This document shows, piece by piece, positions 1 through 6,175 of a stretch of DNA of 10,143 nt. The DNA comes from JAULUH01 sp032111745. Lineage in GTDB: Bacteria; Chloroflexota; Anaerolineae; JAAEKA01. The notes under the pieces were generated by a model. That model did no database searches. It saw only the letters and a list, made by a program, of their open reading frames with translations, and was not told where the DNA came from. The stretch is from contig JAULUH010000213.1 in the NCBI GenBank assembly GCA_032111745.1, positions 1 to 10,143 of the forward strand, written 5' to 3'. The first letter of the stretch is position 1. Each line of letters starts with the position of its first letter. Both the position numbers and the translations under genes were made by a program.

Positions 1-5
1 GCCGT

Positions 6-1367
6 TCATGCCCCTACGTTCATGGCCAGCCCGCCGGCTACCCGGTCCACGAACAGGCCGCTGAGGCCGAGATAGGCTTCTGGCCGCATCAGCTCCTCGA
101 TCTCCCCTGGCGTCAGGTGACGGGTCACCCGGGGATCCGCCAGGAGCAGATCGGCCAGGGGGCGTTGTTGCTCGTAGGCCAGCATACTGGCCTCGTGTAT
201 CACCTCGTGTGCGGTCTGGCGGCCCAGGTGCTCGCCCAGGCGCAGCATGATGGCCTCCGACAGGATCAGGCCGTGCAACACGTCCACGTTCTGGCGCATG
301 CGCTCCGGATAGACGATCAACCCCTCGATCACCCGCAACGTGTGGGCCACGGCCCCGCCAGCAAGGATACTGGCCTCGGGCACGCCCGCCCATTCGATGT
401 GCACCGCGCTCCAGTCCCGCTCATGCTCGGACTCCATGGCCGCCAGCACGGTGTTCTGAATGCCCCGCACCAGCCGCGCCTCGGCGATGATACCTTCACA
501 GATCATGGGGTTGCGCTTGTGCGGCATGGTGCTGGAGCCCACCTTGCCGCGCACGTACGGCTCCTCCAGCTCGGCCACCTCCGATTTCTGCAGCAGGATG
601 ACCTCGTGGGCGATCTTGCTCATGGTCATGGCGACCATGGCCAGCACCGACACGTACTCAGCCAGGGTGTCGCGCGCGGGATGCCAGCAGATTTCCGGTA
701 CCCCCAGTCCCAGCTCTGCCATCAGGCGCTCCTGGACCTCCAGCCCTACCTCACCCAACGATGCCAGCGTGCCTGCGGCCCCGGCAAACTGGCCCACCAG
801 TAGTCGTGGGGCCATTTCCTGCAGGCGCATGATGTGGCGCCGCACCTCGGCCAGCCAGATGGCGACCTTGAAGCCGAAGGTGATGGGCAGGGCATGCTGG
901 CCGTGGGTGCGGCCGGGAAGGATAGTGTCGCGTTCCCGCCGCGCCAGGGCTGCCAGGGCAGCGGCCAGGGCCTGCAGGTCCCGCAGCACGATGGCGTGGG
1001 ACTCCCTGACCTGCAGGACCAGCCCCGTGTCGGTGACATCCTGGGTGGTGGCGCCCCAGTGGACATAGCCGCCGGCTTCCCCGGCGCAGAGCGAGGCCAG
1101 CTGCCAGATCAACGGCACCAGCTCGTGGGTGGTGTCGTGGATTCCCCGGCGCAACGCCTCCAGGTCGATGTGTTCCACCCGGGCCTGCCGGGTGATCTCT
1201 TCGGCCGCGGCCTGGGGGACCAGGCCCACGGCCGCCTCCGCCCGGGCCAGGGCGGCCTCATAATCCAGCCAGCGCTGCACCAGGCTCTCATCGGAGAACA
1301 CCTGGCGTAGCTCGTCGGTGCCGTACATGTCGCGGAAGATAATCGAATCGATGACGTTTGAAGGCAT
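6..1367 (-). CDS. Aspartase/fumarase superfamily lyase (adenylosuccinate lyase / carboxymuconate cycloisomerase type)
   Basis: A 453-residue protein with the signatures of the fumarase/aspartase superfamily, homotetrameric cytoplasmic enzymes that eliminate fumarate from succinyl adducts or cycloisomerise carboxymuconate. Visible in order: HWGATTQDV (103-111); GRTHGQHA (152-159), carrying the general-acid His155; and the superfamily signature GSSTMPHKRNP (277-287), with the catalytic Ser on the mobile loop at 278/279. The length fits the PurB/PcaB group. The start at 1367 (MPSNVIDSIIF) keeps the N-terminal helix expected for the family; a longer reading frame extends to 1817 but runs through the intergenic repeat and the neighbouring gene. 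No clear Shine-Dalgarno precedes this ATG, unlike most genes here. It is last in the series, 118 nt after the UROD-like gene. Genome context (aminotransferase, dehydrogenases) argues for a catabolic lyase rather than housekeeping purine synthesis, but that is inference. The substrate is unknown. Confidence 0.9.
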   Translation of the reverse strand: MPSNVIDSIIFRDMYGTDELRQVFSDESLVQRWLDYEAALARAEAAVGLVPQAAAEEITRQARVEHIDLEALRRGIHDTTHELVPLIWQLASLCAGEAGGYVHWGATTQDVTDTGLVLQVRESHAIVLRDLQALAAALAALARRERDTILPGRTHGQHALPITFGFKVAIWLAEVRRHIMRLQEMAPRLLVGQFAGAAGTLASLGEVGLEVQERLMAELGLGVPEICWHPARDTLAEYVSVLAMVAMTMSKIAHEVILLQKSEVAELEEPYVRGKVGSSTMPHKRNPMICEGIIAEARLVRGIQNTVLAAMESEHERDWSAVHIEWAGVPEASILAGGAVAHTLRVIEGLIVYPERMRQNVDVLHGLILSEAIMLRLGEHLGRQTAHEVIHEASMLAYEQQRPLADLLLADPRVTRHLTPGEIEELMRPEAYLGLSGLFVDRVAGGLAMNVGA

Positions 1368-1402
1368 AGTGTTTGGACCGGTAGGCCAGCTACTTGTATG
1401 GA

Positions 1403-1456
1403 GGAGTCGAGGCTCTAGCCGGGTCTTTAGCGCAATCCGGCTAAAGCCTCGACTCC
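1403..1456. repeat. 20-bp inverted repeat (REP-like palindrome) in the intergenic gap
   Basis: Arms at 1403-1422 and 1437-1456 pair at 19 of 20 positions around a 14-nt loop; the single mismatch is C versus T in the middle of the arm. Each arm contains its own small palindrome (GGCT-NN-AGCC). The loop holds CTTTAGC (1425-1431), which can alternatively pair with GCTAAAG (1440-1446) of the right arm. No T-run follows on the minus strand, so this is not a classic intrinsic terminator. It most resembles a dispersed palindromic repeat or an mRNA-stabilising/processing hairpin between the UROD-like gene and the lyase. Confidence 0.85.
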
Positions 1457-1463
1457 GAACTGT

Positions 1464-1478
1464 GGGCGGCCTTCGCCC
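1464..1478 (-). other. Small GC hairpin just after the UROD-like stop codon
   Basis: GGGCG (1464-1468) and CGCCC (1474-1478) form a 5-bp stem with a 5-nt loop, 7 nt beyond the UROD-like stop codon on the minus strand. There is no T-tract behind it. Together with the larger palindrome it makes the 118-nt gap the most structured non-coding stretch in the window. Its function is unknown. Confidence 0.35.
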
Positions 1479-1485
1479 TAATGCT

Positions 1486-2583
1486 CTAGAGGTGTAGAGC
1501 GCGCTCGATGAGCTCGGGTAAGGCCTGCAGGCGGGCCAGATCCGCGGCCACCGGTACCCGGTCGGCCACTCCGATGATCGCCCTGGCATCCGCACGCGCG
1601 TCCAGGGTGGCCTGCGCCACAGCCGCCTCGAACTGATCCTGGTGGTAGGGCGGGAGCAGCACATCCTGGGCGATCCCTCCCCACAACGTGAACGCGGGGC
1701 CCGCCATCTGGCGGGCCTCTGCCAACGTGGCGTCGCTCTGGGGGGGGCCACAGACCCCTTCCAGGCCGTCCACGCCGGTGGCGGCCAGGGGTGCCAGCAG
1801 CCGGCGCATAGGGCCACCGGTGCCGGCCAGCAGCACTTTCTGCTGGGCGTGGAGCGCGGCCGCGCTGCGCTCGTAGCTGGCGGCCAAGTACTGGCGAAAG
1901 AACGCCGGCGAGATGAACTGCGCGTCCAGGTTGTCCGGCGATACCACCACCTCGCCCGGCAGCCCGGCCATCTGCTCTACCAGGCCCTGCAGCCGATCCT
2001 CCAACAGCGCTACCATCTCCTCGATAGCGTCCTGGGCATCGAAGAAGAGCAGCAGCCCGTCGCTCCAGCCCAGCCACTCCAGGAATACCTGCGAAAAGGG
2101 ACGGCGCGGCAGCTCCAGGGCCACGACGCCGTCGTCACCCACCGCGGTCCGCATCTGCTCGACCTCTGCGATGTCCAGCACCAACCTGCGCGCCTCCAGA
2201 ATCTGCCGGGCCACCTGCAGGTCCTCCTGGGTCTTCACCGGGAATTCTGTTTCCCACCAGTCGCCGTCCGGGCCCAAGGTCCACCGCTCGGTCAGCGTGC
2301 CTGACGGTGCGTGATAGCGGATCACCCGCTCGTCCCCATCTTCCTGCTTGACAATTTCCACCGGACCTGGATCGACCCGAAAGGGCCGGACGGTGACCCA
2401 GGCCGGCACACCCAGGCTGCGGGCGATGTCGGGCAGCGACCAGCCCTGCCAGGCTACCGGCAGGGTGCCCCGCTCCTGGTGCCAGTCATACCAGAGGGCC
2501 AGGTTGGGCAGATAGAGTGGCCCCGGGCCAGGGGAGCCGGTGCCAGCGCCGAGACGGGCAAGCACGTCGTCCTTGATGGTCAT
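1486..2583 (-). CDS. Uroporphyrinogen decarboxylase (URO-D) fold protein, divergent, lacking HxC zinc motif
   Basis: A 365-residue protein that I read as a member of the URO-D superfamily, which includes heme-pathway decarboxylases and the zinc/cobalamin methyltransferases (MtaA/MtbA/CmuA type). Support comes from overall length and C-terminal order: an acidic SPDNLDAQFISP segment (215-226), the strand-turn KVLLAGTGG (249-257), GVDGLEGVCGPP (270-281), WGGIAQDVLL (301-310) and a closing IIGVADRVP (336-344). In methyltransferase relatives the strand after KVLL reads His-x-Cys-Gly and supplies zinc ligands. Here those places are Ala253 and Thr255, and no Cys sits in the closing segment. A role as true HemE is unlikely, both from divergence and from context. 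GGAG at 2589-2592 lies 5 nt before the ATG. It follows the Cys/His protein by only 15 nt, implying co-translation. The biochemical role is open: a methyl-group or corrinoid-linked function, or a repurposed carboxylyase. Confidence 0.75.
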   Translation of the reverse strand: MTIKDDVLARLGAGTGSPGPGPLYLPNLALWYDWHQERGTLPVAWQGWSLPDIARSLGVPAWVTVRPFRVDPGPVEIVKQEDGDERVIRYHAPSGTLTERWTLGPDGDWWETEFPVKTQEDLQVARQILEARRLVLDIAEVEQMRTAVGDDGVVALELPRRPFSQVFLEWLGWSDGLLLFFDAQDAIEEMVALLEDRLQGLVEQMAGLPGEVVVSPDNLDAQFISPAFFRQYLAASYERSAAALHAQQKVLLAGTGGPMRRLLAPLAATGVDGLEGVCGPPQSDATLAEARQMAGPAFTLWGGIAQDVLLPPYHQDQFEAAVAQATLDARADARAIIGVADRVPVAADLARLQALPELIERALHL

Positions 2584-2598
2584 GATCGCTCCGGTCTG

Positions 2599-3648
2599 CT
2601 AGCTACCACCCGGGTACTCCGCCTGCGAGTTCTCCCCGTGGTCCGGAGCGCCCGGCAGCGGCTCCACCCCGGTGCGCGGGTAGTGGTAGACCCTGGTCTG
2701 CTCCTCGTCCTTGTAGATGTACCAGGTACATGGCGCCGCAGGGTCCATGACGTGGTCCAGCGGCCGCAGCAGGCGACCCCGCTGGCGGCCCGGCAGCCAT
2801 TCCATGGCGATGGCGCAATGGCTGCAATACCAATGGATGCCCGTCTTCTGCCACGTCCACAGGTGCGCCTCCCGGTTCACGCCGTGCTCGCCCACCGGGT
2901 GGGGTGGCCGGCCGCTTTCCGGGTCGCCGCGGCGCAGCACGCCACCGCTGCCGCATAGCTCCATCACCATCTTGTAGCGGTCGCCCTGGTCGATCATGGT
3001 CATGTCCCCGCGGCGGCGCTCCCCGCTGAAATGGCCCCCGCGCATGCCCTCAACCGTCAGGGCCAGCCGCTGGTGCGGGGTCAGCTGGTGCCAGCTGGTG
3101 TAGCGGTCACCCCAGATGCTCTGGTGGGTGTGGAGGATCGACTCCAGCACCGTCTCCTCGCCCCAGCGGGCGGCGATGCCGGACAACAGGTTCTGGACCC
3201 AGGCCACCAGGATGTCGTGGGGCACCTTGAACTCCAAGCGCATGGCGTCCAGCAGGTCGACGGCGCGCTGGCGCCAGGCCTCCGGAGTCTCGGAAGCCTC
3301 GCCAGCCCCGGCAGCCTGCCGAATCGCGGCCTGGCACTGCTGCCGCGGCCCCTCACCCATGGGGTAGGTGCGCCAGATGTCAAACAGGGTGGTGGCCACC
3401 TCGCCCACATCCTCCGCCGCGGCTCCCCGGGCGATGAGGTAGCGGCTGATGTCTGTCAGCCAGGTGATCATAATCGAGTGCATGATGCGCATCTCCTGGT
3501 GGAAGTAGTCCACCAGGGCGATGGCCTCCTCGGTGCGGCCGGCCAGGATGGCCTCCTCAGCCAGGGTCTGGGTCGACACGCCCAGTGTGGAGAGGTCGTC
3601 GGTGCGCAGCATGCGGTCCAGGACGGTGTTGTGTTCAAGTTTGAGCAC
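2599..3648 (-). CDS. Conserved-looking protein of unknown function with C-terminal Cys/His cluster
   Basis: I do not recognise this 349-residue protein with certainty. Residues 1-200 are mostly helical and contain no obvious catalytic motif; IWRTYPMGEGP (91-101) and WVQNLLSGIAARWGEE (150-165) look like conserved patches. From about 200 the character changes: GMRGGHFSGERRRGD (201-215), then ELCGSGGVLRRGD (230-242, Cys232), YCSHC (274-278, Cys275 and Cys278 with His277) and APCTWYIYKD (305-314, Cys307). Four cysteines plus histidines spread over 75 residues suggest a metal site, perhaps zinc, or a redox thiol site. The last 20 residues are Gly/Pro-rich and probably disordered. The start is GTG at 3648, chosen because a near-perfect TAAGGAGG lies 8 nt upstream. 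It is sandwiched between the MetE-like gene (21 nt) and the UROD-like gene (15 nt), so a shared job with those methyl-transfer folds is plausible but inferred. Confidence 0.8.
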   Translation of the reverse strand: MLKLEHNTVLDRMLRTDDLSTLGVSTQTLAEEAILAGRTEEAIALVDYFHQEMRIMHSIMITWLTDISRYLIARGAAAEDVGEVATTLFDIWRTYPMGEGPRQQCQAAIRQAAGAGEASETPEAWRQRAVDLLDAMRLEFKVPHDILVAWVQNLLSGIAARWGEETVLESILHTHQSIWGDRYTSWHQLTPHQRLALTVEGMRGGHFSGERRRGDMTMIDQGDRYKMVMELCGSGGVLRRGDPESGRPPHPVGEHGVNREAHLWTWQKTGIHWYCSHCAIAMEWLPGRQRGRLLRPLDHVMDPAAPCTWYIYKDEEQTRVYHYPRTGVEPLPGAPDHGENSQAEYPGGS

Positions 3649-3656
3649 GGCACCTG

Positions 3657-3664
3657 CCTCCTTA
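3657..3664 (-). promoter_or_regulatory. Strong Shine-Dalgarno (TAAGGAGG) fixing a GTG start
   Basis: The minus strand reads TAAGGAGG, an essentially full anti-16S match, 8 nt ahead of the GTG at 3646-3648. It decides the start of the Cys/His-cluster protein and is the best ribosome-binding site in the window, lying 5 nt before the stop codon of the MetE-like gene in map position. Confidence 0.85.
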
Positions 3665-3669
3665 GAAGA

Positions 3670-4707
3670 TCACCCGATCTCTTCACGTACCACCCGCGCC
3701 GCCTCGACCATGGCCCGCATCTTCTCGTTGGCCAGGAAGCGCACGGTCTGGCTGAAGCCGCAATCGGGCGCCACCCACAGCTTATCCGGCGCGCAATGGC
3801 GCAGGCAGGTGCGGATGCGATCGGCCACCACATCCACCGGCTCCAGGCTGCGGCCCTTGACGTCGATCACGCCCGCGCAGAGGATCTTGTCGCCGCCACA
3901 GGTCTCCCACAGTTCGATCTCATCCATGCTGCGATTGGCGAACTCGATGTGGATCACGTCCACGGCGAGATCCTTGAAGTAGGGGGCAAAGGGCGCGAAG
4001 CTGCGGTGCGAGGTGGCCGGCCGGCCGCGGAAATTGCCGAAGCAGAGGTGGAAGCCGATGGTGGCCTCGACCCCCTCCACGCAGGCGTTGAAGATATCGA
4101 CCATCTCCTCCGGCCCCCCTTCGGCGATCCAGTAGGCCGGCTCGTCGAACTGGACATGGGTGCAGCCGGCGGCGACCACGTCCTTGAGCTCCTGGTTGAT
4201 ATAGGGCACCAGGGCCCGGGCCACTTCCGTTTTGTTGCGGTAGACGTTGCCGGGATCGATGCGGAAGGCCTGGGTCACCGGGCTCTGGATGGGGGAGATC
4301 AGCGGCTTGGTGGTCAGGGTACGGGCGAAACGGAACTCCTCGGCATGGCCGTAGCCTTCCGGGACCGTCAGGGGCGCCACAGCGCGAAAGGCGTCCAGCT
4401 GGTCAGGGCCCGGGTAGCCCAGCTGGCGGGAGAAGCTCTGGGGCTCCAGGCCATGGACCTTGCCGTGGAAGTGCCAGGTAAAATCGGCCCGTTGCATCTC
4501 GCCGTCGGAGATGATATCGACGCCGGCCTGTTCCATGTCCCAGATGGCCAGCCGCGTCGCATCCTTGAGGGCCTCGTCGATGTCGTACGGCCCCATCTTG
4601 CCCTCGGCCACGGCATCGCGCACGATCCAGATCCAGCCAGGCACGCCGTGGCTGCCGATGACCTGGGTGGGAATGAGGGGAAGGTCGCCGGGTTGGTAGG
4701 TCAGCAT
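3670..4707 (-). CDS. MetE-like cobalamin-independent methionine synthase catalytic-domain protein
   Basis: A 345-residue single-domain protein matching the C-terminal catalytic barrel of cobalamin-independent methionine synthase, without the N-terminal folate-binding half. Numbered from the ATG: PTQVIGSHGVPGW (13-25) at the N-terminus, SDGEMQRADF (67-76), FDEPAYW (187-193), HLCFGNF (220-226), HIEFANR (253-259), GVIDVKGRSLE (279-289) and APDCGFS (313-319). The four zinc ligands known for MetE (His, Cys, Glu, Cys) are all present as His220, Cys222, Glu255 and Cys316, so a zinc-activated thiol or thiolate methyl acceptor is likely. The longest frame begins with a TTG at 4716, but AAGAAGGAG (4717-4725) abuts that codon and is 9 nt from the ATG at 4707, so I use the ATG. 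Stand-alone MetE domains occur as 'core' methionine synthases or in catabolic clusters. Here the neighbours favour methyl transfer from a non-folate donor (inference). Confidence 0.9.
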   Translation of the reverse strand: MLTYQPGDLPLIPTQVIGSHGVPGWIWIVRDAVAEGKMGPYDIDEALKDATRLAIWDMEQAGVDIISDGEMQRADFTWHFHGKVHGLEPQSFSRQLGYPGPDQLDAFRAVAPLTVPEGYGHAEEFRFARTLTTKPLISPIQSPVTQAFRIDPGNVYRNKTEVARALVPYINQELKDVVAAGCTHVQFDEPAYWIAEGGPEEMVDIFNACVEGVEATIGFHLCFGNFRGRPATSHRSFAPFAPYFKDLAVDVIHIEFANRSMDEIELWETCGGDKILCAGVIDVKGRSLEPVDVVADRIRTCLRHCAPDKLWVAPDCGFSQTVRFLANEKMRAMVEAARVVREEIG

Positions 4708-4716
4708 GGTGAGCAA

Positions 4717-4725
4717 CTCCTTCTT
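4717..4725 (-). promoter_or_regulatory. Shine-Dalgarno (AAGAAGGAG) deciding the MetE-like start
   Basis: AAGAAGGAG touches the TTG that opens the longest frame (spacing 0), which makes that start implausible. It lies 9 nt before the ATG at 4705-4707, a normal spacing. It sits just after the aminotransferase stop codon. Confidence 0.75.
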
Positions 4726-4729
4726 GGGG

Positions 4730-6124
4730 CTACATGTGCTCTTCTTCGTAGATCGTCAAAGCCTGGTCGACGATGTCCACCATCTGCTCGATCTCGTCTT
4801 GGGTGATGGTCAGCGGCGGCGCCAGGAAGAGGACGTTGCCCGGATGGAGGGTCAGGGTGATCAAGCCCAGGTCGCGACAGATGGTGCGCAGCTGGTAGCC
4901 GGCCTGCCTGGGGTCGTCGGGAAGCCGGCGAGTCGCCTGGTCGTGGACGATCTCCAGGCCAGCCAGTAGCCCCAGCCCTCGCGCATCGCCAAAGCTGGGG
5001 TGCCAGCTGAGCGAGCGCAGGCCACGCAACAGTTGCTCGCCCTTCACCGCGGCCTGTCCCGGCAAATCCTCGCGCAGGATCAGGTCGATGTTGGCCAGGG
5101 CCACGGCGCAGGCCACCGGATGGCCGCCGTAGGTCTGGCCGTGGGACAGCGCCCCCTGGGGATGCCCCTTGAACGCGTCTGCCACGGCCTCGCTGGCGAT
5201 GGCCGCGCCGATAGGCATGTAGCCACTGCTCAGGCCCTTGGAGACGGTCATGATGTCCGGCACGATGTCCCAGTGTTCCGAGGCGAAGAGCCTGCCTGTG
5301 CGCCCGAAGCCGGTGATGATCTCGTCGACGATGAACAGCAAGCCGTATTCGTCGCACAGGGTGCGCACCCGCTGCATGTAGCCGTCGGGCGGGATCGACA
5401 CGGCGCTGGCCGTGGCGCAGGGGTCCATGATGATGGCAGCCACAGTCTCCGGACCCTCGGCCAGGATCACCTGCTCCACGTCGTCGACGCAGGCCAGCGT
5501 GCAGCTATCCTCGACGGCGCAGTGCCGGCAGCGGTAGTGATAGGGCGCGGGAGAGAGCCGGCCAAAGGGAGGCAACGGATCGTAGAGGTGGATGCGGGTG
5601 CCGAAATACTCGCCGTCCACGGCCATGGCGCCGAAGGTGCAGCCGTGGTAGGCGCCCTCGCGGGTGATGACCTTGTAGCGGCTGGCCTCGCCGCGCAGCC
5701 AGTGGTACTGTTTGGCGATCTTGATGGCCGTCTCCACCGCCTCGCTGCCGCCGGGGGTGTAATGCACGCGCGACAGATGGCCGGGCGTGATCTCGGCCAG
5801 GCGCGCGGCCAGTTCGATGGCCGGCGGCGAGGCATAACGAAAGACGTCCAGGAACTCCAGCTGCTGCATCTGCCGGTAGGCCACGTCTGCCAGCTCAGGC
5901 CGGATGTGGCCGGCCACGCAGGCTTCCAGCGCCGACACGCCGTCGAGATAGCGCCGGCCTTCGCTGTCCACCATCCAGGTGCCTTCGGCCGCGACGATCA
6001 CCCGCGGACCGCCGTCGGCCTCGAAGGGCACCGGCGGCTGGTAGGCCATCCACAGGTGGTCCAAGGCCAGGCGCTGCAGCCGGGCCGTCTCGCCGGTTGT
6101 CGTCGATCCGTGGTGTTGGGTCAT
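4730..6124 (-). CDS. Class III PLP-dependent aminotransferase (omega-aminotransferase type)
   Basis: A 464-residue fold-type I PLP enzyme of the class III (ornithine/omega-amino acid:pyruvate or 2-oxoglutarate) aminotransferase family. Visible motifs: DGVSALEACVAGH (61-73) at the active-site entrance, TPGGSEAVETAIKIAK (123-138) for phosphate binding, GAYHGCTFGAMA (157-168), IVDEIITGFGRTG (265-277) with Asp267 for the pyridine nitrogen, and TVSKGLSSGYMPIGA (293-307) with Lys296 as the Schiff-base lysine. Between them is a CxxC-x5-C-x3-C cluster (Cys199, 202, 208, 212) in a loop where some homologues also carry cysteines. The usual Glu-Pro before the IPP turn is Asp234-Pro235. No convincing Shine-Dalgarno precedes the ATG at 6124, and the 51-nt gap to the SDR is the second largest in the operon after the 118-nt one. 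The amino donor cannot be assigned; the family includes beta-alanine, taurine, 4-aminobutyrate and aminoethylphosphonate enzymes. Confidence 0.92.
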   Translation of the reverse strand: MTQHHGSTTTGETARLQRLALDHLWMAYQPPVPFEADGGPRVIVAAEGTWMVDSEGRRYLDGVSALEACVAGHIRPELADVAYRQMQQLEFLDVFRYASPPAIELAARLAEITPGHLSRVHYTPGGSEAVETAIKIAKQYHWLRGEASRYKVITREGAYHGCTFGAMAVDGEYFGTRIHLYDPLPPFGRLSPAPYHYRCRHCAVEDSCTLACVDDVEQVILAEGPETVAAIIMDPCATASAVSIPPDGYMQRVRTLCDEYGLLFIVDEIITGFGRTGRLFASEHWDIVPDIMTVSKGLSSGYMPIGAAIASEAVADAFKGHPQGALSHGQTYGGHPVACAVALANIDLILREDLPGQAAVKGEQLLRGLRSLSWHPSFGDARGLGLLAGLEIVHDQATRRLPDDPRQAGYQLRTICRDLGLITLTLHPGNVLFLAPPLTITQDEIEQMVDIVDQALTIYEEEHM

Positions 6125-6175
6125 GAAACTGTAATGCCTATCGTCGAGAAAGTGCCGAAAAAGACTGTTGACTGG
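6125..6175. other. 51-nt gap between SDR and aminotransferase genes
   Basis: This gap is visibly less GC-rich than the surrounding coding DNA. On the minus strand it contains a TTTTT run about 20 nt after the SDR stop, but only 4-bp stems (TGAC/GTCA) precede it, which is too weak for a confident terminator. No clear -35/-10 pair and no Shine-Dalgarno for the aminotransferase could be identified. It may hold a weak internal promoter or processing site. Confidence 0.3.

Noticed and set aside
1403..1478. Rho-independent terminator after the UROD-like gene
   Set aside because: Strong stems are present but no T-tract follows on the minus strand, so an intrinsic terminator cannot be claimed.
1368..1817. 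150-codon N-terminal extension of the lyase frame
   Set aside because: The extension runs through the palindromic repeat and the UROD-like gene in another frame, with low-complexity Arg/Pro/Trp-rich content. The family normally starts near MPSNVIDSIIF.
1486..2583. Annotation as HemE (heme biosynthesis)
   Set aside because: The sequence is too divergent, lacks heme-pathway neighbours and sits in a catabolic-looking operon.
4708..4716. TTG start for the MetE-like gene
   Set aside because: The Shine-Dalgarno AAGAAGGAG directly touches the TTG, leaving no spacing; the ATG at 4707 is 9 nt away and fits.
3031..4806. 591-codon open frame on the plus strand
   Set aside because: Antisense to the MetE-like and Cys/His-cluster genes; it has shadow-like composition and no recognisable motif.
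6125..6175. Intrinsic terminator after the SDR gene (TTTTT run)
   Set aside because: Only 4-bp stems precede the T-run and the operon continues in the same direction; too weak.
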